Source of the DNA: Sorangium cellulosum So0157-2 | Lineage (GTDB): Bacteria > Myxococcota_A > Polyangia > Polyangiales > Polyangiaceae | NCBI RefSeq assembly: GCF_000418325.1 | Contig: NC_021658.1 | Location: 7,950,001 to 8,014,000, forward strand | Direction of reading: 5' to 3' | DNA length: 64,000 bases | Shown here: positions 1 through 9,342 of the stretch, piece after piece | How positions within the stretch are numbered: the first letter of the stretch is position 1 | Layout: each line of letters opens with the position of its first letter | The notes under the pieces: generated by a model | The model's input: only the letters and a program-made list of their open reading frames with translations | The model's database searches: none | Told to the model about the DNA's origin: nothing | Made by a program: the position numbers and the translations under genes

Positions 1-458
1 GCTATCGAGTTGTCGAGGCCGAGGCGCCCGGCCGCCCGGCGGGCCAGGATGGCCCGGTCGCGGCGGCGCCTCGCGGCGGGGCGCCATCGCAAGCGCCTTG
101 CCAACGCGCGGGGGACGCGACGCCGCGACATCCGCTGAAAGCCACGAGGCAGCCACCGCGAGCCTCTCGGAGGTCTCCGGAGGCCGAAGATGTGCGAGAC
201 GACGCGCGCACGAGCCCCCGCGACCCGCGCCGCGCTGCGCCGCGACACGGCAGCGCCGCGCTGGCGTCCGTTCTGCCGCACGCGGGCTGTCCCCCTGTCA
301 CATCGCCGCTGTCACACCGTCCCCTGTCACACCCCTTGTGGCAGGGACGATGTGACAGCGGGCCCCCTCACCACCCCGCGGCGGTCAGGACGACGCCGCG
401 CCCGCGAAGCCGCGCGGGGCGGCCACCGCGCAGGCAACGCCGCCCCAGGCGCCGCCGC
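1..458. other. Gene-free left edge of the window
   Basis: I see no convincing gene here. Open frames exist on both strands but are Arg/Ala/Pro-rich, as expected from very GC-rich sequence read in wrong frames. The only structured element is the cluster of TGTCACA sites and inverted repeats near 295-358, listed separately. Confidence 0.5.
295..358. repeat. Cluster of TGTCACA sites with 11-bp inverted repeat
   Basis: CTGTCACATCG (295-305) is matched by its exact reverse complement CGATGTGACAG (348-358). Between them are two more TGTCACA copies (310-316, 325-331) and an imperfect inner hairpin whose arms are GTCCCCTGTCACA and TTGTGGCAGGGAC. The three forward copies are 14 and 15 bases apart. 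It could fold as a nested stem-loop, acting as a terminator for the kinase gene that ends at 459, or be an operator array for a gene beyond the left edge. Confidence 0.5.
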
Positions 459-1886
459 TCAGGGCGACACCCGGCGCAGCCCGCCGCCCGCGGCCGGAAG
501 GGACGGGCGCTCGCGCGCCTCGGCGAGCCCCCCGGCGAACGCGTCGGTCACGAACACGCCCGCCCCGGTCGGCCCCGGCGCCCAGCGGCGCAGCGCCTCC
601 GGCGCGGCCGCGTGCAGCAAGAGGCGCGGGAGGACCTCGGCGCTCGCGCCGGCCCGCGCGCCGAGCTCCGCCCAGAGATCGAGGACCCACCCGAGCGCAC
701 GAGCCGGCGCGCGCTCGTACGGCGCGGGCAGCGTCGCGAGCAGCGCGTCGGCGCTCTCGATCTCGAGCGTCGCCCCGATCCGGAAGAGCGCCGCGCGCGC
801 CGCCTGGAGCAGGCGCTCCACGTCGGCGAGCGCCTCGTCGCCAGCGTCATCCGGCGCGGCCAGCCGGGCCTCGACGAGCAGCGCGGTGCTCGGCCCGAGC
901 GGCGCGTCGACGCCGCCGGGCGCCGCCGCGCCCCCGAGGCCCGGCGCGTCGACGGCCCCGCGCAGGGCCGCGAGCAGCTCGGAGACGCTCGCGTACCGGT
1001 CCGCCGGCTCCTTCGCGAGGCAGCGGCGCACCACGGCGTCGAACGCGGCCGACACCGGCGCGCGCTCGCTCGGGCGGGGCGGCGGCGCGCGCAGGTGCAT
1101 CTCCTCGGTCTCGACCGCATCGGCGCCCTGGAACGGCAGCTCGGCCGTCACGAGCTGGTAGGCGAGCAGGCCGACGGCGTAGATGTCCGTGCGCGCGTCC
1201 ACCGCGCCGCCGAGGATCTGCTCCGGCGCCATCGTGAGCGGCGTGCCGAGGATCACGCTGCTGCTCCGCTCGCCCCGCGCGCCGGGCGCCGGGTGGAGGA
1301 GCTTGGCGATGCCGAAATCGACGAGCTTGACGCCGCGCGCGCCGCCCCCGCCGGCGGCAGGGCGGATCATGACGTTCTGGGCCTTCACGTCGCGGTGCAC
1401 GACGCCGATCGCGTGCGCGGCCACGAGCGCGCCGCAGACCTCCTCGAGCAGCGCGACCGCCTCGGCCGGGGAGAGGGCGCCCCGCGCGCGCAGCTCGGCC
1501 GCGAGGGTCCGGCCGTCGACCCACTCCATCGCGATGTACGGCCGGCCGTCGTCGAGCGCGCCGACGCCGCGGACCTCGACGATCGACGGGTGCCTGAGCC
1601 GCGCGAGCACCTCGGCCTCCTGCTGGAAGCGCCGGAGCATCGCCGGCAAGAGCGAGAGCTCCCGGCGGAGCACCTTCAGCGCGACCGCGGCGCCGCCCCC
1701 GATCGGCCAGGCGCGGTGCACGACGCCGAAGCCGCCCGCGAGGCGCACCTCGTCGAGCAGGTAGCCCCCGACCACCGCGCCGGCGGGCAGCGCGCCGCCG
1801 GCGACGGTCGTCTGCAGCTCCTCCGGGCGGCCGGAGATGACGGCGGTCGCTTCGGGTTCGAGGGCGAGCTCGGCAGGCGTCAGCAC
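459..1886 (-). CDS. Ser/Thr protein kinase (Hanks type), soluble
   Basis: This is a protein kinase of 475 residues that should phosphorylate Ser/Thr on partner proteins in the cytoplasm. The kinase fold runs from about residue 40 to 310. The glycine loop is LAGGFGVV (49-56), the ATP-anchoring Lys is K71, the catalytic loop is HRDVKAQN (164-171), the Mg-binding motif is DFG (190-192) and a PE motif follows at 221-222. The usual Pro after the catalytic-loop Lys is replaced by Ala. No membrane helix is visible. The C-terminal 150 residues are Ala-rich and faintly resemble the degenerate nucleotide-cyclase-like module of the neighbouring kinases; this is a guess. The GTG start at 1886 is used because the next gene begins divergently at 1916, and a palindromic -10-like element lies between them. 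Confidence 0.9.
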   Translation of the reverse strand: MLTPAELALEPEATAVISGRPEELQTTVAGGALPAGAVVGGYLLDEVRLAGGFGVVHRAWPIGGGAAVALKVLRRELSLLPAMLRRFQQEAEVLARLRHPSIVEVRGVGALDDGRPYIAMEWVDGRTLAAELRARGALSPAEAVALLEEVCGALVAAHAIGVVHRDVKAQNVMIRPAAGGGGARGVKLVDFGIAKLLHPAPGARGERSSSVILGTPLTMAPEQILGGAVDARTDIYAVGLLAYQLVTAELPFQGADAVETEEMHLRAPPPRPSERAPVSAAFDAVVRRCLAKEPADRYASVSELLAALRGAVDAPGLGGAAAPGGVDAPLGPSTALLVEARLAAPDDAGDEALADVERLLQAARAALFRIGATLEIESADALLATLPAPYERAPARALGWVLDLWAELGARAGASAEVLPRLLLHAAAPEALRRWAPGPTGAGVFVTDAFAGGLAEARERPSLPAAGGGLRRVSP

Positions 1887-1899
1887 GGCAACCTACCCC

Positions 1900-1907
1900 A
1901 GTATACT
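1900..1907. promoter_or_regulatory. Palindromic AGTATACT, candidate shared -10 of a divergent gene pair
   Basis: AGTATACT is its own reverse complement, so each strand reads TATACT. On the + strand the hexamer ends 8 bases before the ATG at 1916; on the - strand it ends 13 bases before the GTG at 1886. Neither gene has a Shine-Dalgarno sequence, so leaderless or near-leaderless transcripts in both directions are likely. No clear -35 is visible. The promoter role is inference. Confidence 0.45.
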
Positions 1908-1915
1908 CGCGCCCC

Positions 1916-4900
1916 ATGCGCTGCCCCGAGTGCCATCGCCGCCTCCCCGCGCGGGCCGGGGCCGCGTGCCCGGGGCATCCGCTGGCGAGGCCGCCGGCGC
2001 GCGCCGCCGCCGAGGCCGTCGATCCGGAGCCGCCCCCGCAGGTCCCCGGGTTCCGCGTCGAACAGATGCTCGGGCAGGGCGGGTTCGCGCGCGTCTACGC
2101 GGCGACGCGCGAGGGCGACGGCCGCGCGGTGGCGCTCAAGGTGGCGCGGCTGCAGGACGACGGCCGGATCGCGCGCGAGGCCGCGGCGCTGGCCCGCCTC
2201 GCGCCCCCGGCGGCGCCCGCGCTGCTCGGCCGCGGTCGCGCCGCCGACCTGCGCCCGTTCCTCGCGCTGGAGCGGCTCGCGGGCAGCTCGCTCGCGTCGC
2301 GCCTCGCGGACCTGCCGGACGCGGGCGCGATGCCGCCCGACGAGGCGGCCGGGCTCGCGCGCGCGATCGCGGCGGCCCTCGACACGGTGCACGACGCGGG
2401 CCTCGTGCACCGCGATCTGAAGCCCGAGAACGTGTGGCTGCGGCCCGGGGGCGAGGTCGCGCTGATCGACTTCGGCCTCGCGGCGCCGGCGCGCGGCGCG
2501 GACGACGCCGAGGGCGCGGAGGGCGCGCTCGGCCCGGACCTGACGCGCACCGGCGCGATCGTCGGGACGGCGGCGTACATGGCGCCGGAGCAGTGCCTCG
2601 GCGCGGGCGGCGTGGGCCCGCGGGCGGACGTCTACGCGCTCGGCGCGATGATCTTCGAGCTGCTCACCGGCCGGCCGCCGTTCGTGGGCGAGCCGGCGGA
2701 GGTGCGGCAGGCCCACGTGGCGCGCCGGCCGGCTCCGCCCTCGTCGTTCGCGCGGCTCCCGCCGGCCGCCGACGAGGCCGTCCTCCGCTGCCTGGCGAAA
2801 GACCCCGAGGCCCGCCCGGCCCGCGCGGGCGACGTGGCCCGCGCGCTCGCGGCGGCGCTGGAGGCGCGCGCGGCGCCGTGCGGCGGGCGCACGATCTTCT
2901 CGGGCGTGCACGCAACCGGCTCCGACGCGCGCGCAACCGGCTCCGACGCGCGCGCCCCCTCGCCCGCCCAGCGCCGGCCCGTGGCGCTGGCCGCCCTGCG
3001 CACGCGCGAGCGCACCGGCGCGGTCGCCGCCGACGTCGCGCGCGCGGAAGGCGGCATCCTGGCGCGGTTCCGCGGGGAGCACACAGTGCTCGCCTTCCCC
3101 GCCGCCGCGGACCCCGGCGAGGGGGTGCGCGCGGCGGTGCGCGCCGCCCGTCGCCTCGTCGCCGCCGGCTTGGCGGAGCCACCCCTCGTGGTCCACCTGG
3201 CGCCGCTCCGGGTGCGCGAGGGCGCGCACGGCGTCACGCTCGCGGGCACCGCGCTGGAGACCGCCGAGGCGTGGGGGACCGGCCCGGAGCACGCCGGCGC
3301 CGCGCCGCCGGCGATCCTCACGCCCGAAGCGCAGCGCGCGCTCGCCGAAGACCCGCACGGCACGCACCCAGCCCCCCACGACGCGCTCGCCGACCCGCGC
3401 GACGCGCCCCCCGGCGAGCCCGCCGAGACGACCCTGCGCGGGCGCGACGCCGCGCTCGCCGCGGCCCTCGCCGCCGCGACCGACGCGCTCGCCGGCGGCG
3501 GGCCGGCGCTCGTCACCGTGCTCGGCGCGGAGGGGCACGGCAAGACCCGCTTCCTCGACGCGCTCGCGGCCGCGCTCCGCCAGGGCGGCGCGATCGTGCA
3601 CGCCGCCGCCGCGCCCGGGCCGGAAGCGGCCGAGCGCGGCGCGACCCTCGCCGCGCTCCTCCGGGCGGCCCTCGGCCTCCCGGAGAGCGGCGCGCTCGAC
3701 GCGACCGTCGGCGCGGCGCTCGCCCGCCGCCTGGGCGCGCCGGAGGCCGCCCGCGCGTGGCCGGCCGTGGGGCTCGCCTTGGGGCGGCTCGACGGCCGGG
3801 ATCCCGCGGCCGCGCCCCTGCTGGAGGCGGCGGGCGCGCGCCGCCACGCCGAGGCCCGGGCGCTCGCGGCCGCCCTCGCCGCCGCCGCGCCGCTCGCGCT
3901 GCTGCTCGACGACGCCGACCGCGCGGACGCGGCCGCGCTCGACGCGCTCGAGCTGGCCACCGCGGAGGGCAGCCCGGCGCGCCTCGCCATCGTGCTCGCG
4001 GCCCGGCCCTCGATCGCGTCGCTCCGCCCGGGGCTGGGCGAGCGCGCCGCCCGCCGCCTCGCGCTCGACCTCGGGCCCCTCGACGCCGAGGCCGCGGGCG
4101 CGCTGCTCCAGGACCAGCTGCGGCCGGTGGAGTTCGTCCCGCGCGCCGTGCTCGATCACCTGCGCGCGCTCTCGCGCGGCGTCCCGCGCGATCTCGTGGA
4201 GGTCGCCTGCGCCCTGCGCGTCGGCGGCGCGATCCGGCGCGCCCGAGGGGGCGAGGGCTGGACGCTCGCGCCGGACGAGCTGCTCTCGCTCTCCGCCGCG
4301 CCGCTCGGCGAGCGCCTGGCCGCGCGCGCGATCGCGGCGCTGCCGCCGCCGCTCGTGGACCTGCTCGAGCGCGCGGCGGTCCTCGGCGACGACCTCTCCC
4401 CGGCCGAGCTCGATGCCGCCCTCGACGCCCCGGGCGCGCCCCCGCCGGCCGGCGCGCTGGACCCCGGCGTCGGCCTCGCGCGCCTCGCCCGGGCCGGCGT
4501 GCTCGTCGCGCTGCCGGCGTCGCCGCCGCGGTACGCCTTCCGGCACCCGCTCCTGCGCGAGGCCGTCGAGGCGCGCATCCCGCCCGCCCGCCGCCGCGCG
4601 CTGCACGCCGCCGTCCTCCGGCGCCTCGCCGGCGCGCCGCCCGCCGCGGGGTCGCGCGCCCGGATCGCCCGCCACGCCGCGGCCGCGGGCGAGGCGAGGT
4701 GCCCGACGACGGGCTCCATGAGGCCGCGGCGGCGCACGCCGCGCTCGCGGAGGAGGCGCTCGCCCGGCACGACGTCGTCGAGGCCGAGCGGCGCTTCACC
4801 GCGGCCCTGCGCCTCTTCGACGGCGGCGACGCCGCGGCCCGCGGCCGGGCGCTCGCGGGCCGCGGCCGGGCGCGCTACCGCCTGCAGCGCTTCGGCGAGT

Positions 4901-5970
4901 CGCTCGCCGATCTGCGCGCCGCCCGGGCGCTCGCCGAGGCCGCCGGCGACCGCGGCCGCGCGGCCGAGCTCCTGCTCGAGGAGGCGACCGCGCTCGACTG
5001 GCTCGAGGACTTCCCCGCCTCCGCGGCGGCCGCGGCGCGCGCGGCGGAGCTCTGCGCGGGCCTCGGGGACGCCCGCCTCGACGCGCGCTGCCTGCTCGCG
5101 AGCGGCCGCTCGGACTGCCGCGGCCAGCGCGTCGACGACGGGATCCCCAAGCTGGAGCGGGCCGCCGGCGGCGCGCTCGCCCTCGGCGACCACGAGGCGC
5201 ACGTCATCGCGCGGCTCTTGCTCGTCGGCGCGCTCTCGGTGGCCGGCCGCCTCGACGAGGCCGAGCGCCACGGCGAGGCCGTCGCCCAGGCCTGCCTGCG
5301 CGCCGGCGACGTCTTCCACCTCTGCACCGCGTACATCAACCGGCTCTTCATGTCGGTGAAGCGGCGCGACGAAGGCCGCGCGCTCGAGGACCAGCGGGAG
5401 GCGGTCCGCCTCGCGCGCGAGCTCGGCCACGCCCAGCTCGAGCGGATGGCCACGCTGAACCTGTCGGAGCTGCGCTACTGGATGGGCGCGCTGGACGAGG
5501 CCCTCCCCCTCGCGCGCCGGTGCCTCGACCTCCAGCGCCGCTACGTCAACCAGCGCCCTTCGCCGGACGACGCCCTGCTCCTCGCCCGCATCCAGCTCGC
5601 CCGCGGCGAGCACGAGGAGGCGGCCCGGCACCTGGCCGAGGCCCGCGCGAGCCTCCCCGAAGCCGAGCTGACCCCCTGTGCCCGGACGCTGGCATGCCTG
5701 GTGCAACAGACCCTGGACGACCGGGCGGCCGGTCGGTTCGACGCAGCGGCGTGGCGCGCGCTCGTGGAGGAGGCGCGGCGCACCGCGATCCTTCATGAGC
5801 ACGCCGAGGCGTTGCACGGCGCGGTCCTCTCGGCCCTCCGGGCGGGCGCCGCCGGCGACGCGCTCGTGTTCCTGGAGGAGGCGAGGTCGATCTCGGCGGG
5901 GTTCTGGGAGCGGCGGTTCGACGAGCTCGAGCGCGCGCTCCTCGCGCTGAGGGCGGACGTCGGCGCGTGA
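1916..5970 (+). CDS. Ser/Thr kinase, AAA ATPase and TPR regulator, broken by a frameshift near 4695
   Basis: A multi-domain signalling protein. The N-terminus is Cys-rich (C3, C6, C18, H21: a possible zinc knuckle). The kinase domain has GQGGFARV (53-60), K75, HRDLKPEN (165-172), DFG (185-187) and APE (223-225). Next comes a region like a degenerate class III nucleotide cyclase (about 330-480), then a P-loop ATPase with GAEGHGKT near 537-544 and an acidic Walker B (LLLDDAD, near 661). The frame holding these domains turns Arg-rich and non-natural at about 4695. The +1-position frame continues from there with a clean TPR-like helical repeat region to the stop at 5970. One missing base near 4691-4700 (GAGGCGAGGTG) explains it, and adding one G there restores a single protein of about 1350 residues. 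Alternatives are a sequencing error, a real pseudogene, programmed -1 shifting, or reinitiation at GTG 4699. The next gene lies close downstream. Confidence 0.8.
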
Positions 5971-6014
5971 ACCGGTCAGCCGGCTTGCCCGAGCGCAGAA
6001 AGGAACCTGACCGC

Positions 6015-7724
6015 GTGAAGATCTACCGGACTCCTGGGTTGTTCGTGTTCTGTCTCGGGCTCTCGATCGCCGGCGCCGGCGCGGGCTGCGTCGTCGGCGA
6101 CGGCGCAGCCTCCTTCGACGCGCCGCCGGTCTCCGTGCGGGCGGCCGGCACCGGGTCGTCCACCACCGGGCCGGCCACCACCGGGCCGGCCGGCGATCTG
6201 CTGTCGACGTGGCTGGACGCGGTGCAGGGCGTGTACGGCAACGGCCTCTCCGCCGCGGCGCTCACCCGCAACGCGCTGATCACGAACGTCCGGGCGAACC
6301 CCGTCATGGTGAGCGTCCCGCTCGCGACCGAGAGCTACGCCGACGAGGGCGGCGAGCCCGAGCTCCGCTTCCAGCTGCGCCACGAGCCCACGCGCGAGGT
6401 GATGCGCTACCTCGTCTCCTGCGCCCTGGAGGAGGGACAGAGCGTCTCGTACACCGACACGTCGACCGGCGAGGAGTACACGTTTACCGGCGAGATCGGG
6501 ATATGCCCCCAGTGGGCCGAGGGCGGGATCGGGCCGAAGTGCCGGCAGCTCCTCACGGCGTGCATGCTGTCGCGGGTGAACGCCCTGGGCCGCCATGTCA
6601 CCCTCTCGATGCGAGGCCAGGCGTTCCAGGAGGATCGGCCGGAGCTCCTCACGCCGGCGTCGTCCGTGCGCGTGGTGGCCGTCACCGAGGACGGCGACCC
6701 CATCCCGAGCTTCGCGCGGTGCACGACCGAGACCTCCGGCGCGTCGCGCGATTGCGGCTGGACGCCCGGGCACATCGGGACCTGCACCCCGGGCTCGTAC
6801 GTGTACATCGGCGTCGGCGCCGAGCCCCTGGGCGACTGCGAGGCCGACCCGTCGAGCGCCGCGGGGCTGCCAGAAAGCGACACGGTCGTCCGCGTCTGCA
6901 GCGGCATCCGCGGCTGCGACAGCGGCTCACCCGACCACCTCGAGCCGAGCGAGGTGCGCTGCAGCGGCCGCGGCGAGCCGGCGCTCCACTTCCGCTGCCC
7001 TGTCAGCGGCCATTTCAGCGTCATGAACGGCCCGCGGACGAGCGGCGGCGGCGGCGCCCCGGGGCTGGGGAGGGTCCTGGGCACGGCGCTCCAGAAGCAC
7101 AAGCGCTTCAGCGTCACGAGCCACGTGCAGCCGACCCCGCCGCCGCCGCCCGGCGCCATCTCCGTCATCGAGGCGTCGTTCAAACCCGCGGAGTATCCCG
7201 CGCCGGAGGCGCGCGTCTTCCGCTGGCGCGAGGGCGCGTTCTACGGGAGCTTCTGGGGGAACAGCCCGCTCCACCACCGGCTCGAGGAGGGGATGAACGA
7301 GGTGACGGAAGACGGCGAGTTCCATGGCGCTCCGGGCTCCGGAGAGTCCGTGTTTCGACACGCCTTCGCCTGCACGGGCGAATACTGGACCGAGCACGCC
7401 GCCTACGCGGAGGCCCGCCTCTGCGCCGGCGCCGGGGAGGACAAAGACTGCGTCGCGACCTCGGTCGGCGCCTGCGGCGATGCGCATTCCTTCACGGACT
7501 GCCCGCCGCTCGACCAGTGCTCCGTCGCCGACGGGGGGCGCGTGGAGGGCGACGGCGATTTCCAGCAGTGCAAGGGCATCCTCGGGGGCACCTGGCGCCA
7601 TCCGATCACGGTCTATCTCAACCACCCGTCGGACGTCATCCGGGAATCCCCGTTTGCGCGGATGGTCTCCGGCGCGCTGTACGTCAATGCGCCGCTCTGC
7701 CCTTCAGCGGAGGACGCGCCGTAA
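6015..7724 (+). CDS. Secreted lipoprotein of unknown function
   Basis: A 569-residue exported protein that I do not recognise. The N-terminus is a lipoprotein signal: a short basic start (MKIYR), a hydrophobic stretch and a lipobox AGAGC, so the mature protein should be lipid-anchored on Cys. It has about 20 further Cys residues scattered through the chain, suggesting disulfides in the periplasm or outside the cell. There is no recognisable catalytic motif. The GTG at 6015 is chosen as start because AAAGGAA lies 10 bases upstream and it gives a normal signal peptide; an in-frame GTG at 5967 overlaps the previous stop but would add 16 hydrophilic residues before the signal. It is probably co-transcribed with the kinase/ATPase gene before it, and ends 5 bases from the convergent sigma-54 activator. 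Confidence 0.75.
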   Translation: MKIYRTPGLFVFCLGLSIAGAGAGCVVGDGAASFDAPPVSVRAAGTGSSTTGPATTGPAGDLLSTWLDAVQGVYGNGLSAAALTRNALITNVRANPVMVSVPLATESYADEGGEPELRFQLRHEPTREVMRYLVSCALEEGQSVSYTDTSTGEEYTFTGEIGICPQWAEGGIGPKCRQLLTACMLSRVNALGRHVTLSMRGQAFQEDRPELLTPASSVRVVAVTEDGDPIPSFARCTTETSGASRDCGWTPGHIGTCTPGSYVYIGVGAEPLGDCEADPSSAAGLPESDTVVRVCSGIRGCDSGSPDHLEPSEVRCSGRGEPALHFRCPVSGHFSVMNGPRTSGGGGAPGLGRVLGTALQKHKRFSVTSHVQPTPPPPPGAISVIEASFKPAEYPAPEARVFRWREGAFYGSFWGNSPLHHRLEEGMNEVTEDGEFHGAPGSGESVFRHAFACTGEYWTEHAAYAEARLCAGAGEDKDCVATSVGACGDAHSFTDCPPLDQCSVADGGRVEGDGDFQQCKGILGGTWRHPITVYLNHPSDVIRESPFARMVSGALYVNAPLCPSAEDAP

Positions 7725-7729
7725 AGCGC

Positions 7730-9163
7730 TCAGCCGTCCCGGTAGTCCGCGGGCTCGATGCCGTAGCGCGCGATCCAGCGGTGGATCTGCGTCCGCCCCT
7801 TGCCCATCGCCCTCGCCACCGCGCTGATGTTGCCCCGGTGCTCGCGGAGGAGGCGGATCAGCGCCTCGCGCCGCGCCCGGTCCTCCGCCGCGGGCCGCTG
7901 CCGCTCGCTCGGCGGGGCCTCGGGCCTCGAGGCCTCGGGCGGGGGGCTGCCGCGCGAGACGACGACGGGCGGCGGCAGGTGAGCGAGCTCCACCCTGCCG
8001 CTGCCCGCGAGCACGATCGCGGTCGCCAGGCACTTCTCCAGCTCGCGGACGTTGAGCCGCCACTCGCGCAGGAGGAGCACGCGCGCCGCCTCGCAGCTCA
8101 GCGAGATCTCCCCGGCCCGGTCCGGCGCGGCGCGGCGGAGCAGGGCGGCGATCAGCAGGCCGAGGTCCTCCCGGCGCTTTCGCAGGGGCGGCAGCTCGAG
8201 CACGAAGCCCGACAGGCGCGCGAAGAGATCGCCGCGGAAGTCGCCGCGCTCCACCATGGCCGGGAGGTCGCGGTGCGTGGCCACCACCACGCGCAGGTCG
8301 ACCTTCACCGGGCGCGTCGCGCCGACGGCGACGACCTCCGACTCCTGGAGCACGCGCAGGAATGCGGTCTGCGACGCCGCGGGCAGGTCGCCGATCTCGT
8401 CGAGGAAGAGCGTGCCCCGGTCGGCGGCGCGGATGAGGCCCGGCCGGTCCTCGGCGGCGCCCGAGAAGGCGCCCTTCTTGTGGCCGAACAGCTCGGACTC
8501 GATGAGGCTCGCGGGCAGCGCGCCGCAGTTGATGGCGACGAACGGGCCGGGCCGGCCCGAGAGCGCGTGGATGGCGCGCGAGACGACCTCCTTGCCGGTG
8601 CCGCTCTCGCCCTGCAGGACGATCGGGATGTTCGCCGGCGCGACGGCCCGGAGCGCGGCGAAGCGCTCGACAAGCGCGGGCGCGAAGGTGGCGAGCCCGA
8701 ACGGCTGATCCGGCGCCGACGCCGCCTCGCAGAGCGCCTCGCCGGGCGCGGCGACCTCGCGGAACAGAAAGAACGTATGCCCGAGCTCGATCAGGTCCCC
8801 TTCGGAGAGGAGCGCGCTCCGCTGCGGCACGCCGTTCACGAAGGTGCCGTTCGTCGAGCCGAGATCCTCCAGGCGCAGCCGGCCGCCCTCGCGCGTGATC
8901 CGCGCGTGCCGCGACGACACCCAGCCGTCCTCGAGGCGCACGTCGAGCAGCGCCCGCTCCCCCTCCGTCCGCCGGTCGATCGAGCGCACCGGGCCCCGCC
9001 CGAACCGCACCTCGTCGACCCCGTCGAGCGGGAGCCGCGCGGGCGCGTCCAGCGGCCGCTGGCACTGCAAGACGAGGAACAGGAACGACCGCGGCTCGGC
9101 GCCCGAGCCGGCGCGCCGCTGGGTGCGGACCAGCGTGGTCGGCTCGTCGCGCGCCGCGCTCAT
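7730..9163 (-). CDS. Sigma-54-dependent activator with N-terminal FHA domain
   Basis: An enhancer-binding protein of 477 residues that should remodel RNA polymerase-sigma-54 using ATP. An FHA phosphothreonine-binding domain occupies about 52-135, with the conserved SSRHAR (83-88) and STNGT (103-107). The central AAA+ domain has Walker A GESGTGKE (185-192), the sigma-54 contact loop GAFSGA (231-236) and Walker B FLDEIGD (253-259). A Fis-type helix-turn-helix forms the C-terminus (about 425-470). The contact loop is normally GAFTGA; Ser for Thr is conservative. An FHA sensor in place of a response-regulator receiver fits control by the Ser/Thr kinases around it. The ATG at 9163 is preferred over an upstream GTG frame because the added residues are unstructured. 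Confidence 0.93.
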   Translation of the reverse strand: MSAARDEPTTLVRTQRRAGSGAEPRSFLFLVLQCQRPLDAPARLPLDGVDEVRFGRGPVRSIDRRTEGERALLDVRLEDGWVSSRHARITREGGRLRLEDLGSTNGTFVNGVPQRSALLSEGDLIELGHTFFLFREVAAPGEALCEAASAPDQPFGLATFAPALVERFAALRAVAPANIPIVLQGESGTGKEVVSRAIHALSGRPGPFVAINCGALPASLIESELFGHKKGAFSGAAEDRPGLIRAADRGTLFLDEIGDLPAASQTAFLRVLQESEVVAVGATRPVKVDLRVVVATHRDLPAMVERGDFRGDLFARLSGFVLELPPLRKRREDLGLLIAALLRRAAPDRAGEISLSCEAARVLLLREWRLNVRELEKCLATAIVLAGSGRVELAHLPPPVVVSRGSPPPEASRPEAPPSERQRPAAEDRARREALIRLLREHRGNISAVARAMGKGRTQIHRWIARYGIEPADYRDG

Positions 9164-9342
9164 GCGGCCCGCCCCGGGGAGGGCGCGGCCGGAGGAGGCG
9201 CCGGGAGTTCGACGTGAGCCTGCATGCTGCAGGCCCACGATCTACCACGCCCCGGCCGGCGGCGGCCGACGACGTGACCGCCGCCGCCGCGCGCCGTCAC
9301 GCCGGCCTCGCGGCGACACGGCGACACGGCGGCTCGGCGCGA

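Noticed and set aside
190..1161. Long + strand frames antisense to the first kinase
   Set aside because: Arg/Ser/Pro-rich, no motif, opposite a clear kinase.
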